From DATCZS01 sp036525795 (lineage in GTDB: Bacteria > Actinomycetota > Acidimicrobiia > Spongiisociales > ZC4RG35): 14,133 nucleotides of DNA. Of this stretch, positions 1-6,254 are shown one piece after another. The stretch lies in NCBI GenBank assembly GCA_036525795.1, contig DATCZS010000138.1:1-14133 (forward strand), read 5' to 3'. Both the position numbers and the translations under genes were made by a program. Under the pieces are notes generated by a model that was not told where the DNA came from, made no database searches, and saw nothing but the letters and a program-made list of their open reading frames with translations. Every line of letters starts with the position of its first letter. The first letter of the stretch is position 1.

Positions 1-55
1 GGGGAGAAACCGAGGGCTCTCCCGGCGGGGGGAGGGACGGAGGGAGAGGCAGGGG
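1..55. other. Short edge region, no gene seen
   Basis: This G-rich stretch lies downstream of the minus-strand gene that ends at 56. A weak GC-rich inverted repeat (CTCTCCC at 17-23 against GGGGGAG at 28-34) pairs only in the + strand sense and has no T-run, so I do not call it a terminator for the minus-strand gene. Confidence 0.4.
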
Positions 56-658
56 CTACCGCAGGTAGCAGTGGACGGTGCGGTCGCCCCGCTCCCACGC
101 CTTTTGCGCCGGGTAGAGGTAGGAGACCTCGTCGCCGCCGGTGCCGGGACGGGGGGAGACGAGGTGGTCTCCGAGCGATGCCGTGCACTGTTCGGCGGCC
201 CACGCCGACATGGCCTCCTCGCCGATCCACTCCGCCTCGCCTGCGGGATGCCGCACCTCGGCGAACTTCTCCATGTCGTGGGGCTGGCGGCAGGGGACGG
301 CACGCACGGTGGTCACCTCCAGGCCGTCTCGGTCCTGGGGGAGTACGACACAGTCTCCGACGCGCACGTCTGCCACCTCGATGGCGATGGACTCGGTCAC
401 CGTCCCGGAGGCGTCCCGGCCGACATCCCGGGACACCTCGAGGAGCATCCCGATCAGCGCCACGATCACTGCGGCCACACCAGCCATCGCCCATCTCGGC
501 GGCCGCCTGGAGGCGTGGGGGCCGCCCGCCTCGCGTGCGCCCTCGACTTTGGCGGGGCCCGCCGGCGTCCCGCATTCGGGGCAGTGCGTGAGGAAGCCGG
601 TGTCGAGTTCGGTGCCGCAGTTCCGGCACCGCTGGAGGCGGGCGGTGAGACTCTCCAT
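56..658 (-). CDS. Zinc-ribbon, single-pass membrane protein with Septum_form-like domain
   Basis: This 200-aa protein appears to be membrane anchored. Residues 11-30 form a small zinc ribbon (C11-x2-C14, C26-x2-C29). Residues 56-73 form one hydrophobic helix following an Arg/Pro-rich stretch. The C-terminal part, presumably outside the cell, has VGDCVVLP, then PCRQPHDMEKFAEV, then a later Cys in AAEQC and a final HCYLR. The spaced cysteines and the PCxxPHDxE motif match the actinobacterial Septum_form family (PF13845), whose function is poorly defined despite its name. I chose ATG at 656-658; a GTG directly before it (659-661) is an alternative. A purine-rich AGGTG abuts the start. The gene lies 43 bp downstream of the phosphodiesterase gene on the same strand, so the two may be cotranscribed. 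The family assignment is from motif memory, not a search. Confidence 0.75.
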   Translation of the reverse strand: MESLTARLQRCRNCGTELDTGFLTHCPECGTPAGPAKVEGAREAGGPHASRRPPRWAMAGVAAVIVALIGMLLEVSRDVGRDASGTVTESIAIEVADVRVGDCVVLPQDRDGLEVTTVRAVPCRQPHDMEKFAEVRHPAGEAEWIGEEAMSAWAAEQCTASLGDHLVSPRPGTGGDEVSYLYPAQKAWERGDRTVHCYLR

Positions 659-701
659 CACCTACGACTATCGACAATCCGGCCGGATTTCTTGACGCGG
701 G

Positions 702-1781
702 TCAGCCGACCAGGAGGGGGATCGTGGCTTCGCGCGGGTCGAGGCCGCCGTGGTAGCCGACGAGGCGCTTGTCGAAGCCGGGCGGGATCAGCAGCCGCCG
801 GTCGGGAGCGAGGAGGACGGCATCGGGAAGCCGCTCGTCGATCTGTGGGTGGGTGGCCGGTTCGAACAGCCGGCGGAGTTCCCCGTCCCGGATGAGCGTC
901 GCCCCGACGTCGGCGGCCAGACGTTCGATCAGGCTTCTGTCACCTCGCACCATCAGCGCCCGCGAGTCCCCGTGGAACACCAGCCCGGCGTAGGCCGGGT
1001 CGCGGATGAGCAGCTTGTCGTCGGGCGAGTAGTCGAGGTGTCCGTGGTCTGCGGTGCCCAAGAGCCCCACCCCGGGCGACCGCCGGTGACGGATCCCGCT
1101 CCAGACGTCGTCGGCGATCTTGAGCGCCCGGGCGTATTCGGGGGATTCCTGGCCCGACACGTGGGCGGCGACGTCGACGTGGGGCAGGTAGGCGAGGATC
1201 AGGCGGCCAGGAACCCGGGCCAGCGAGACGGTCGCCTCGATCAGCTCGTCCTCGTCCCGGACTCCTTCGAACCGGCAGCCGCGGTAGAGCGCCCGGCTCA
1301 GAGGCGTTCCTTCGAATGAGACCGGCTGGACGGTGATCGGCTCGCACCCGGCGGCGCGCAGCCGCTCCCACAGGTTGGGAGCCGGGAGGAAGCCCGACGT
1401 GTCGACGTCGACCCGTTCTCCGGTCGGCGTCACCCACTTCAAGGTGTTGACCACCCGCGCCACCTCCGGGATCCACATCAGGTGGGCGATCGTGCCGTGG
1501 CCCCCGGGGTGGAGCCCTGTGGCGATGGTGGCGAGGGCGACGGTGGTGGTGGTCGGGAAGGGGGCCTGGAGATCCCCGGCGTGGGAGCGGCGCAGGTCGG
1601 CGGCCGCCCGATGAGCGAGCTGGTGGGATCCGAGACCGTCGAAGAGCACCACGACGTAGGTGTCGGCCGGGGGGACCGCGTCTCCGTGGGACGGCGGGAG
1701 CCCCGGGCCGGGAGCCGTCCCTGTGAGCCGCAGCTCCAGCTCGTTCACCAGTCTGACCAGTCCTGGCAGCGGGGAATCCAT
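702..1781 (-). CDS. Type I phosphodiesterase / nucleotide pyrophosphatase family protein (alkaline phosphatase superfamily)
   Basis: This 359-aa protein carries the metal-binding layout of PF01663 enzymes, which use two divalent metals to hydrolyse phosphodiester or pyrophosphate bonds. D48 lies in VVLFDGLG. The nucleophile Thr is in FPTTTTVALATIATGLHP (about 75-92). D203 and H207 lie in YLPHVDVAAH, D245-H246 in LGTADHGHLD, and H344 in YHGGLDPREATIPLL near the C terminus. All expected metal ligands are present, so it is probably active; the substrate is unknown. There is no obvious signal peptide or membrane helix, so it is likely cytoplasmic. The ATG at 1779-1781 has no clear Shine-Dalgarno sequence, which suggests a leaderless or weakly initiated message. 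It is divergent from nuoA, sharing a 213-bp intergenic region, and upstream of the Septum_form-like gene. A link to respiration is not evident. Confidence 0.85.
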   Translation of the reverse strand: MDSPLPGLVRLVNELELRLTGTAPGPGLPPSHGDAVPPADTYVVVLFDGLGSHQLAHRAAADLRRSHAGDLQAPFPTTTTVALATIATGLHPGGHGTIAHLMWIPEVARVVNTLKWVTPTGERVDVDTSGFLPAPNLWERLRAAGCEPITVQPVSFEGTPLSRALYRGCRFEGVRDEDELIEATVSLARVPGRLILAYLPHVDVAAHVSGQESPEYARALKIADDVWSGIRHRRSPGVGLLGTADHGHLDYSPDDKLLIRDPAYAGLVFHGDSRALMVRGDRSLIERLAADVGATLIRDGELRRLFEPATHPQIDERLPDAVLLAPDRRLLIPPGFDKRLVGYHGGLDPREATIPLLVG

Positions 1782-1936
1782 GGAGCGATGTTCGCACGAC
1801 TCGGCGCGTCAGGTGTCCGTCGGGAGGACGGGAGCGGGGTGGACGCCGTCGGTGGCGCCGTGGTCGGCGGGCCGCCCTGGGCCCTCCCGATCGAATGCGG
1901 GCCGAAGGACTCTTGTGCCGGCCTGCCGCGATGGAT

Positions 1937-1964
1937 TTGGGGCGGGACCCTCGATTCCTATACT
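1937..1964 (+). promoter_or_regulatory. Candidate sigma-70-type promoter of the nuo cluster
   Basis: TATACT (1959-1964) is a five-of-six match to the -10 consensus in otherwise GC-rich sequence. It is preceded at a 16-bp spacing by TTGGGG (1937-1942), a weak -35 that keeps the TTG. A start near 1971 would give a leader of roughly 24 nt before nuoA. It is the only AT-rich -10-like element I see in this divergent gap. Confidence 0.45.
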
Positions 1965-1994
1965 CGCCGACGCCAGTCCGACCGGTGAGGAGAC

Positions 1995-2360
1995 ATGAGC
2001 GCGTACTTCCAGGACTACATCACCGTCGGCGCCTTCGCAGCGCTCGGCGTGGTGCTGGTGGGGGCGATGCTCGGGATCGCCTCGATCATCCGTCCGGCCA
2101 ACCCCACCAAGACGAAGCAGTTGACCTACGAATGCGGGGTCGATCCGGTGGGAACCGGATGGAGCCAGACCTACGTTCGCTACTACGTCTTCGGTCTGCT
2201 CTTCGTGGTGTTCGACGTCGAGGCGGTGTTCATCTTCCCCTGGGCGATCCGGGCCGAGAGCCTCGGCGTGTTCGGTCTGGTGGCGATCGTCCTCTTCATG
2301 CTGACGCTCATCGAGGGCCTGGCCTACGCCATCAAGAAGGGAGTGCTCCGGTGGGAGTAG
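1995..2360 (+). CDS. nuoA: NADH-quinone oxidoreductase subunit A (NuoA)
   Basis: This 121-aa membrane subunit of complex I has three predicted transmembrane helices, at about residues 9-31, 64-83 and 90-112. It shows the family hallmarks: a loop with YECGVDPVGTGW containing Cys47, and the helix motif FDVEAVFIFPWA with Asp74 and Glu76, which sits beside NuoH/J/K in the proton-transfer path of the membrane arm. Length is typical. The start ATG follows GGTGAGGAG (1984-1992). It is the first gene of the cluster, behind the TATACT promoter candidate, and its last 10 bp overlap nuoB, so the two are probably translationally coupled. Confidence 0.95.
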   Translation: MSAYFQDYITVGAFAALGVVLVGAMLGIASIIRPANPTKTKQLTYECGVDPVGTGWSQTYVRYYVFGLLFVVFDVEAVFIFPWAIRAESLGVFGLVAIVLFMLTLIEGLAYAIKKGVLRWE

Positions 2361-2848
2361 TCCAGAAGTTCGGCGTTCCCAAGCCGATCTCCTCGCTGCT
2401 GAACTGGTCCCGCAAGTACTCGCTGTGGATGTTCCAGTTCGGTCTCGCCTGCTGCTCGGTCGAGATGATCGCCGCGGCGGGACCCCGCTACGACATGATG
2501 CGCTTCGGGATCATCCCGCTTCCCGCCTCGCCCCGGCAGGCCGACCTGATGGTCGTGGCGGGCACCGTCACCGACAAGATGGCTCCCGCCGTGCGCCGGC
2601 TGTACGACCAGATGCCGGATCCCAAATACGTCATCTCGATGGGTTCGTGTTCCAACTGCGGCGGCCCGTACTGGGACAGCTACTCGGTGACGAAGGGGGT
2701 CGACCAGATCATCCCGGTCGACGTCTACGTTCCCGGCTGCCCTCCCCGTCCCGAGGCGCTCATGGACGGCATCGTGATGTTGCAGAAGAAGATCCAGGCC
2801 GAGGACATCAAAGAGAAGTGGAACAGGCGTGACCGTGAGCCAGTCTGA
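2351..2848 (+). CDS. nuoB: NADH-quinone oxidoreductase subunit B (NuoB), N2 cluster subunit
   Basis: This 165-aa peripheral-arm subunit holds the terminal 4Fe-4S cluster N2, which passes electrons to quinone. The expected ligands are visible: the tandem C34-C35 (GLACCSVEM), C100 (MGSCSNCGG) and C130 (YVPGCPPRPE). An additional Cys103 sits beside C100. The family motifs DLMVVAGT and DVYVPGCPPRPE are intact. I chose GTG at 2351 because AAGGGAG (2337-2343) lies 7 bp upstream and MGVVQKF matches the expected short N terminus; the longer upstream extension in this frame is unlike NuoB. It overlaps nuoA by 10 bp and nuoC by 20 bp, as expected for a coupled unit. Confidence 0.95.
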   Translation: MGVVQKFGVPKPISSLLNWSRKYSLWMFQFGLACCSVEMIAAAGPRYDMMRFGIIPLPASPRQADLMVVAGTVTDKMAPAVRRLYDQMPDPKYVISMGSCSNCGGPYWDSYSVTKGVDQIIPVDVYVPGCPPRPEALMDGIVMLQKKIQAEDIKEKWNRRDREPV

Positions 2849-3434
2849 CACCGACGCGGCTCCGGTCGACGGCGCCGACCCGCTGGCGGATTTCGCGTCG
2901 TCGGTGGCGGAGGCCGTGGGGGGCGAAGGATCGGCCGCGTTCGGCACCGTCAAGGTGAAGGTTCCCGCCGATCGGTGGGCAGAGGCGGTCACAGCCGCAC
3001 GCGACTCGTTCCACCTGGTGTTCCTGTCGTTCCTGTCGGCGATCGACTGGTCCAACGACGTGGCGGTGGGGGACCCACTCCAGGAGGGGACCGACGAGCG
3101 CTTCGAGATCCTGTGCACCCTGAGCGACCTGTCCGTGGGCCGGCGCGTCACCCTCAGCACCGACATCTCGAAGGACGACCCCCGCGTGGGCTCGATCGTC
3201 GACGTGTTCCCGGGTGCCGGCTGGCACGAGCGCGAGGCTCACGAGATGTTCGGCATCGTCTTCGACGGAAACCCCGACCTGAGCCCGCTGTACCTGCCGG
3301 ATGGGTTCCAGGGCAACCCGCTGCGCAAGTCGTTCCCGCTCCTCAGCCGCGAGGTGAAGCCGTGGCCCGGCAAGGTCGACGTCGAGGGCATGCCCGGCGA
3401 CGACTCTCCCAGCGAGGAGAACCCGGAAGCATGA
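2829..3434 (+). CDS. nuoC: NADH-quinone oxidoreductase subunit C (NuoC, 30-kDa family)
   Basis: This 201-aa soluble subunit scaffolds NuoD and NuoB in the quinone module. The complex I 30-kDa signature is clear at residues 132-170: WHEREAHEMFGI, then FDGNPDLSPLYLPDGF and NPLRKSFPL. The first 40 residues are acidic and poorly conserved. It is a separate protein, not a NuoCD fusion. The GTG start at 2829 is uncertain. A second GTG at 2835 has AGG (2825-2827) at a better distance, so the true protein may begin two residues later. The stop shares ATGA with the nuoD start (4-bp overlap), which implies coupling. Confidence 0.93.
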   Translation: MTVSQSDTDAAPVDGADPLADFASSVAEAVGGEGSAAFGTVKVKVPADRWAEAVTAARDSFHLVFLSFLSAIDWSNDVAVGDPLQEGTDERFEILCTLSDLSVGRRVTLSTDISKDDPRVGSIVDVFPGAGWHEREAHEMFGIVFDGNPDLSPLYLPDGFQGNPLRKSFPLLSREVKPWPGKVDVEGMPGDDSPSEENPEA

Positions 3435-4624
3435 CGACGGTCGATCAGGAGCTCGTGCGCCGGCTGTCCGAGGTCTCGGTCTCGGTGGAGCTCGAAACCC
3501 CCGAGATGACCCTCAACATCGGTCCGCAGCATCCGTCGACCCACGGCGTGCTGCGGCTGGTGGCAAAGGTCGACGGGGAGCGGGCGTACGACGTCAAGCC
3601 CGTCATCGGCTACATGCACCGCGGGTACGAGAAGCTGGCCGAGGTCCGCAACTACCCGCAGATCACCGCACTCGTCAACCGCATCGACTGGGTGTCCGGG
3701 TATGCCAACGAGGTCCCGTTCATCGTCGCCACCGAGAAGCTGATGGAGCTGGAGGTGCCAGAGCGGGCCCAGTACATCCGCCTGATCCTCACCGAGATGG
3801 CCCGGATCAGCTCGCATCTGATGTTCATGGGCTCCTACCCATTGGAGCTGGGCGCGGCCACCCCGCTGATGTTCGCCCTGCGCGAGCGGGAGCGGGTGCT
3901 CGACCTGATCGAGGGGGTGACCGGGGGACGCTTCCACCCGAACTTCAACCGGATCGGAGGCGTCAAGCCCACCGCAGGAGCCGGATCCGCCCAGCGCAAG
4001 ACCGTCCAGGACCTGCCCAAGGGCTTCCTGCAGGACACCCGCAACGCAATGGACCGGGTGCTCGAGGTGTGCGACGAGCTCGAGGACCTGGTGGTGGGCA
4101 ACGAGATCGTCATCGCCCGGGCCAGGGGCGTCGGGGTGATCCCGCCCGAGGTGGCCGCCGCCTACGGGATGTCGGGGCCCAACCTGCGTGCCTCGGGCGT
4201 GCGCTTCGACCTCCGCAAGGTGGAGGACTACCTGCCGTACGACCGGTTCGACTTCTCGATCCCGGTCGGCGAGAACGGCGACTCGTGGGACCGGTTCGTC
4301 GTCCGGCTCGAGGAGATCCGCCAGGCGGCCCGCATCGTCGCACAGGCGGTCGACGGGATCCCGGCGGGGCCGTTGCAGGCCAAGGTGCCCAAGATCATCA
4401 AGGTCCCGGCCGGCGAGACCTACGTGCGGGCCGAGAACCCGAAGGGCGAGATGGGCTACTACGTGGTCTCCGACGGCGGCCAGGGCCCGTACCGGCTCAA
4501 GATCCGTTCCGCCTCGTTCTCCAATCTCTCCATCCTGCCCTGGATCCTCGAAGGCGCCCTGGTGCCGGACATCATCGCCATCATGGGTTCGCTGGACTTC
4601 GTGCTGGGAGACGTGGACCGATGA
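3431..4624 (+). CDS. nuoD: NADH-quinone oxidoreductase subunit D (NuoD, 49-kDa family)
   Basis: This 397-aa protein is the large quinone-site subunit, related to the large subunit of NiFe hydrogenases. GPQHPSTHGVLR (31-42) is intact and includes His38, a known quinone ligand in Thermus Nqo4. GYMHRGYEKL, the NEI loop followed by a GVGV stretch, and the C-terminal SLDFVLGDVDR are all present, so it is full length. The position matching the second quinone ligand (Tyr87 in Thermus numbering, usually DYVS or DYLS) is Trp87 here (NRIDWVSGYANE). From memory, DW is typical of the second, E/F/G-less NuoD type of actinobacteria. The start ATG is preceded by GAGGAGA (3414-3420) and overlaps the nuoC stop. 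nuoE does not follow; a heptad repeat arm begins 8 bp after the stop. Confidence 0.95.
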   Translation: MTTVDQELVRRLSEVSVSVELETPEMTLNIGPQHPSTHGVLRLVAKVDGERAYDVKPVIGYMHRGYEKLAEVRNYPQITALVNRIDWVSGYANEVPFIVATEKLMELEVPERAQYIRLILTEMARISSHLMFMGSYPLELGAATPLMFALRERERVLDLIEGVTGGRFHPNFNRIGGVKPTAGAGSAQRKTVQDLPKGFLQDTRNAMDRVLEVCDELEDLVVGNEIVIARARGVGVIPPEVAAAYGMSGPNLRASGVRFDLRKVEDYLPYDRFDFSIPVGENGDSWDRFVVRLEEIRQAARIVAQAVDGIPAGPLQAKVPKIIKVPAGETYVRAENPKGEMGYYVVSDGGQGPYRLKIRSASFSNLSILPWILEGALVPDIIAIMGSLDFVLGDVDR

Positions 4625-4632
4625 CGCGTTTC

Positions 4633-4660
4633 GTCTCACGTCTCACGTCTCACGCCTCGC
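4633..4660 (+). repeat. Left arm of heptad repeats, nuoD-nuoH gap
   Basis: Three perfect GTCTCAC units (4633-4639, 4640-4646, 4647-4653) are followed by a degenerate GCCTCGC. The arm begins 8 bp after the nuoD stop and ends 8 bp before the stop of the minus-strand four-helix-bundle gene. It is complementary, allowing one G-U per unit, to the GTGGGAC units of the array at 5077, so the two arms form an inverted pair around that gene. Confidence 0.9.
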
Positions 4661-4668
4661 CTTCCTTG

Positions 4669-5031
4669 TCAGGCGTCAGACGACGTGACCCGCTTGCGCA
4701 GATTGACCAGGCGCCTTCTGATGTGGTCGACACGATCGATCAGACGGTCCGCCTCGATGGAATCGGTCAGACCGAGATCTCGCGCCAGAAGGATCTGATA
4801 TTCGACCTCATTCGTCGAGCCGAGTGCAATGTCGAGAAAGCGGGCGTAGTCCGCCGGCGTTCTCCGTCCAGCTCCCTCGGCGATGTTGGTGGGGATGGAG
4901 GCCGCGGCGCGGCGGAGCTGAGATGTCAAGCCGTACCGCTCTCCGACCGGGAACCGCGCCGAGAGCCGGTACATGTCGAGTGTCAGCGAATGGGAGTCTT
5001 GCCACACGTCGAGCCGTCTGTAGTTGCGCAT
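4669..5031 (-). CDS. Four-helix-bundle protein (23S rRNA intervening-sequence / S23 family)
   Basis: This 120-aa protein has the typical features of the family called four helix bundle protein (TIGR02436, PF05635): an N-terminal YRRLDVWQDSHSL, then FPVGERYGLTSQLRRAAASI, then PTNIAEGAGRR, and DYARFLDIALGSTNEVEYQI. The related Avd protein of diversity-generating retroelements binds nucleic acid, but the role of stand-alone members is unknown. It is antisense to the nuo genes and sits where nuoE-F-G would be expected. It is bracketed by inverted arrays of 7-bp repeats (4633-4660 and 5077-5216), and no clear Shine-Dalgarno precedes its ATG. Positions 4741-4860 are 60% GC by hand count (72/120), against 73% for 3841-3900 in nuoD. 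That suggests separate acquisition. The gene looks intact. Confidence 0.85.
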   Translation of the reverse strand: MRNYRRLDVWQDSHSLTLDMYRLSARFPVGERYGLTSQLRRAAASIPTNIAEGAGRRTPADYARFLDIALGSTNEVEYQILLARDLGLTDSIEADRLIDRVDHIRRRLVNLRKRVTSSDA

Positions 5032-5076
5032 GCGAGCCAGCGTGCCGGGTTCGCTCGTCGGCGTCCAGACCTTCTC

Positions 5077-5216
5077 GGGACGTGGGACGTGCGACGTGGG
5101 ACGTGCGACGTGGGACGTGCGACTCGCGACTTGCGACCTGCGACTCGGGACTCGGGACTTACGACTCGGGACTCACGGCTTGCGACTCGCGACTCGAGAC
5201 TCACGACTCGTGACCG
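5077..5216 (+). repeat. Array of 20 heptad units, nuoD-nuoH gap
   Basis: Twenty consecutive 7-bp units run without a break in phase. The first six alternate gggacgt and gcgacgt; later ones drift to gcgactc, gggactc, acgactc and gagactc. The shared core is GAC at unit positions 3-5 in nearly all units (unit 15, acggctt, departs from it). The GTGGGAC phase pairs with the GTCTCAC left arm at 4633. The array lies 45 bp upstream of the minus-strand four-helix-bundle gene and ends about 18 bp before nuoH. A 7-bp period is not a codon multiple, so the open frames through it are not coding evidence. Confidence 0.93.
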
Positions 5217-5233
5217 GCGAGCGGAGCGAGCCG
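5215..5233 (+). promoter_or_regulatory. Possible Shine-Dalgarno hairpin before nuoH
   Basis: GGCGAGC (5216-5222), loop GGA (5223-5225) and GCGAGCC (5226-5232) fold into a short stem with a tandem G-A/A-G mismatch, plus one flanking C-G pair (5215/5233). The Shine-Dalgarno GGAG (5223-5226) is at the loop, 8 bp before the ATG. It is the weakest member of the series seen before nuoJ, nuoK, nuoL and nuoN. Confidence 0.4.
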
Positions 5234-5234
5234 C

Positions 5235-6254
5235 ATGACCGACCTCCTCTCCAACTTCTGGGTGCTCCTGGCAGGCAAGCTCCTGATCGTTGCCACGCTG
5301 ATCCCGGTGGCGGGCCTGCTGATCGGGTTCGCCGAACTCAAGCTGTCGGCGAAGATGCAGAGCCGGGTCGGTCCGTACTTCGCCGGCGGCCGCTGGGGCT
5401 GGGCCCAGCTCATCGCAGACGGCCTCAAGTTCTTCCAGAAAGAGGACATCGTCCCGGCCGAGGCCGATCGCCCCGTCTTCAAGTTCGCCCCTGCGCTGGT
5501 GCTGGTCGGAACCGTGGCCCTGTTCGTGGTGGTCCCGTTCGGTCCGGGGCTGTCTGTCCGCAACCTGGACATCGGCATCTTCTACGCCCTCGCCATCTCG
5601 TCGATCTCGACGATCGGCGTGCTGATGGCCGGGTGGTCCTCTGCCAACAAGTACTCGCTGATCGGGGGACTGCGCGCCGCCGGCCAGCTGATCGCATACG
5701 AGCTGCCGCTTGTGCTGGCCACCGTCGGCGTGGTGGTGATGGCCGGAACGATGAGCCTCGAAGGGATCGTCGAAGCCCAGGCCGCCTGGTTCTCTGAGCT
5801 GGGTTGGTCGTTGGGCTTCCCGTTCCTGATCCCGCAGTTCGTGGGCTTCGTGATCTTCATGATCGCCGCCCTGGCCGAACTCACCCGCATGCCCTTCGAC
5901 ATGCCCATCGCCGAATCGGAGCTGGTGATGGGCTATCTCACCGAGTATTCGGGGTTCCGCTTCCTGTTCTTCTTCCTCGCCGAGTTCGGCAACATGTTCA
6001 CGATGTCGGCGCTCGCCGCCACCATGTTCCTGGGCGGCTACTGGATTCCCGGCGTGTCCACCGAGACGCTGCAGTTCATCGGACCGCTCGTCCTGTCCGC
6101 CAAGGTGTTCGTCCTGGTGTTCCTGATGATCTGGCTCCGCTGGACGTTCCCCCGTTTCCGTGAGGACCAGCTGCAGACCCTGGCCTGGAAGTGGCTGATC
6201 CCGCTGTCGCTGGCCAACATCGTCGTGACCGGAATCCTGAAGGTGGTGATCTGA
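5235..6254 (+). CDS. nuoH: NADH-quinone oxidoreductase subunit H (NuoH)
   Basis: This 339-aa, roughly eight-helix membrane subunit joins the peripheral and membrane arms and lines the quinone channel. The family motifs are visible: AELKLSAKMQSRVGPYFAGG (33-52), QLIADGLKFFQKEDIVP, and the loop AELTRMPFDMPIAESELVMG (214-233) followed by TEYSGFRFLFFFLAE. In the last loop the usual PEAESEL reads PIAESEL, so the first Glu is Ile225. D222, E227 and E229 remain. This loop contributes to proton uptake and quinone coupling in studied enzymes. The ATG at 5235 has GGAG at 5223-5226. Its stop overlaps nuoI by one base (TGATG). It is 610 bp from nuoD because of the inserted repeats and four-helix-bundle gene. 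Confidence 0.95.
   Translation: MTDLLSNFWVLLAGKLLIVATLIPVAGLLIGFAELKLSAKMQSRVGPYFAGGRWGWAQLIADGLKFFQKEDIVPAEADRPVFKFAPALVLVGTVALFVVVPFGPGLSVRNLDIGIFYALAISSISTIGVLMAGWSSANKYSLIGGLRAAGQLIAYELPLVLATVGVVVMAGTMSLEGIVEAQAAWFSELGWSLGFPFLIPQFVGFVIFMIAALAELTRMPFDMPIAESELVMGYLTEYSGFRFLFFFLAEFGNMFTMSALAATMFLGGYWIPGVSTETLQFIGPLVLSAKVFVLVFLMIWLRWTFPRFREDQLQTLAWKWLIPLSLANIVVTGILKVVI

Noticed and set aside
17..34. GC-rich hairpin at the left edge as terminator of the minus-strand gene
   Set aside because: It pairs well only in the plus-strand sense and has no T-run.
71..895. 274-aa plus-strand frame over the two minus-strand genes
   Set aside because: It overlaps two genes with clear motifs on the other strand and shows only Arg/Gly-rich low-complexity sequence.
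4625..5076. Decayed nuoE/F/G remnant in the nuoD-nuoH gap
   Set aside because: No thioredoxin-like NuoE cysteines, FMN/NADH-binding or NuoG iron-sulfur motifs are visible in any frame; the interval is accounted for by the four-helix-bundle gene and repeats.
4983..5204. Open frames through the heptad array giving 7-residue peptide repeats on either strand
   Set aside because: Any stop-free 7-bp repeat yields a 7-residue repeat in every frame; there is no ribosome-binding site or domain, and the frames overlap the four-helix-bundle gene start.
5077..5216. CRISPR array
   Set aside because: The 7-bp units are contiguous with no unique spacers, and there are no cas genes nearby.
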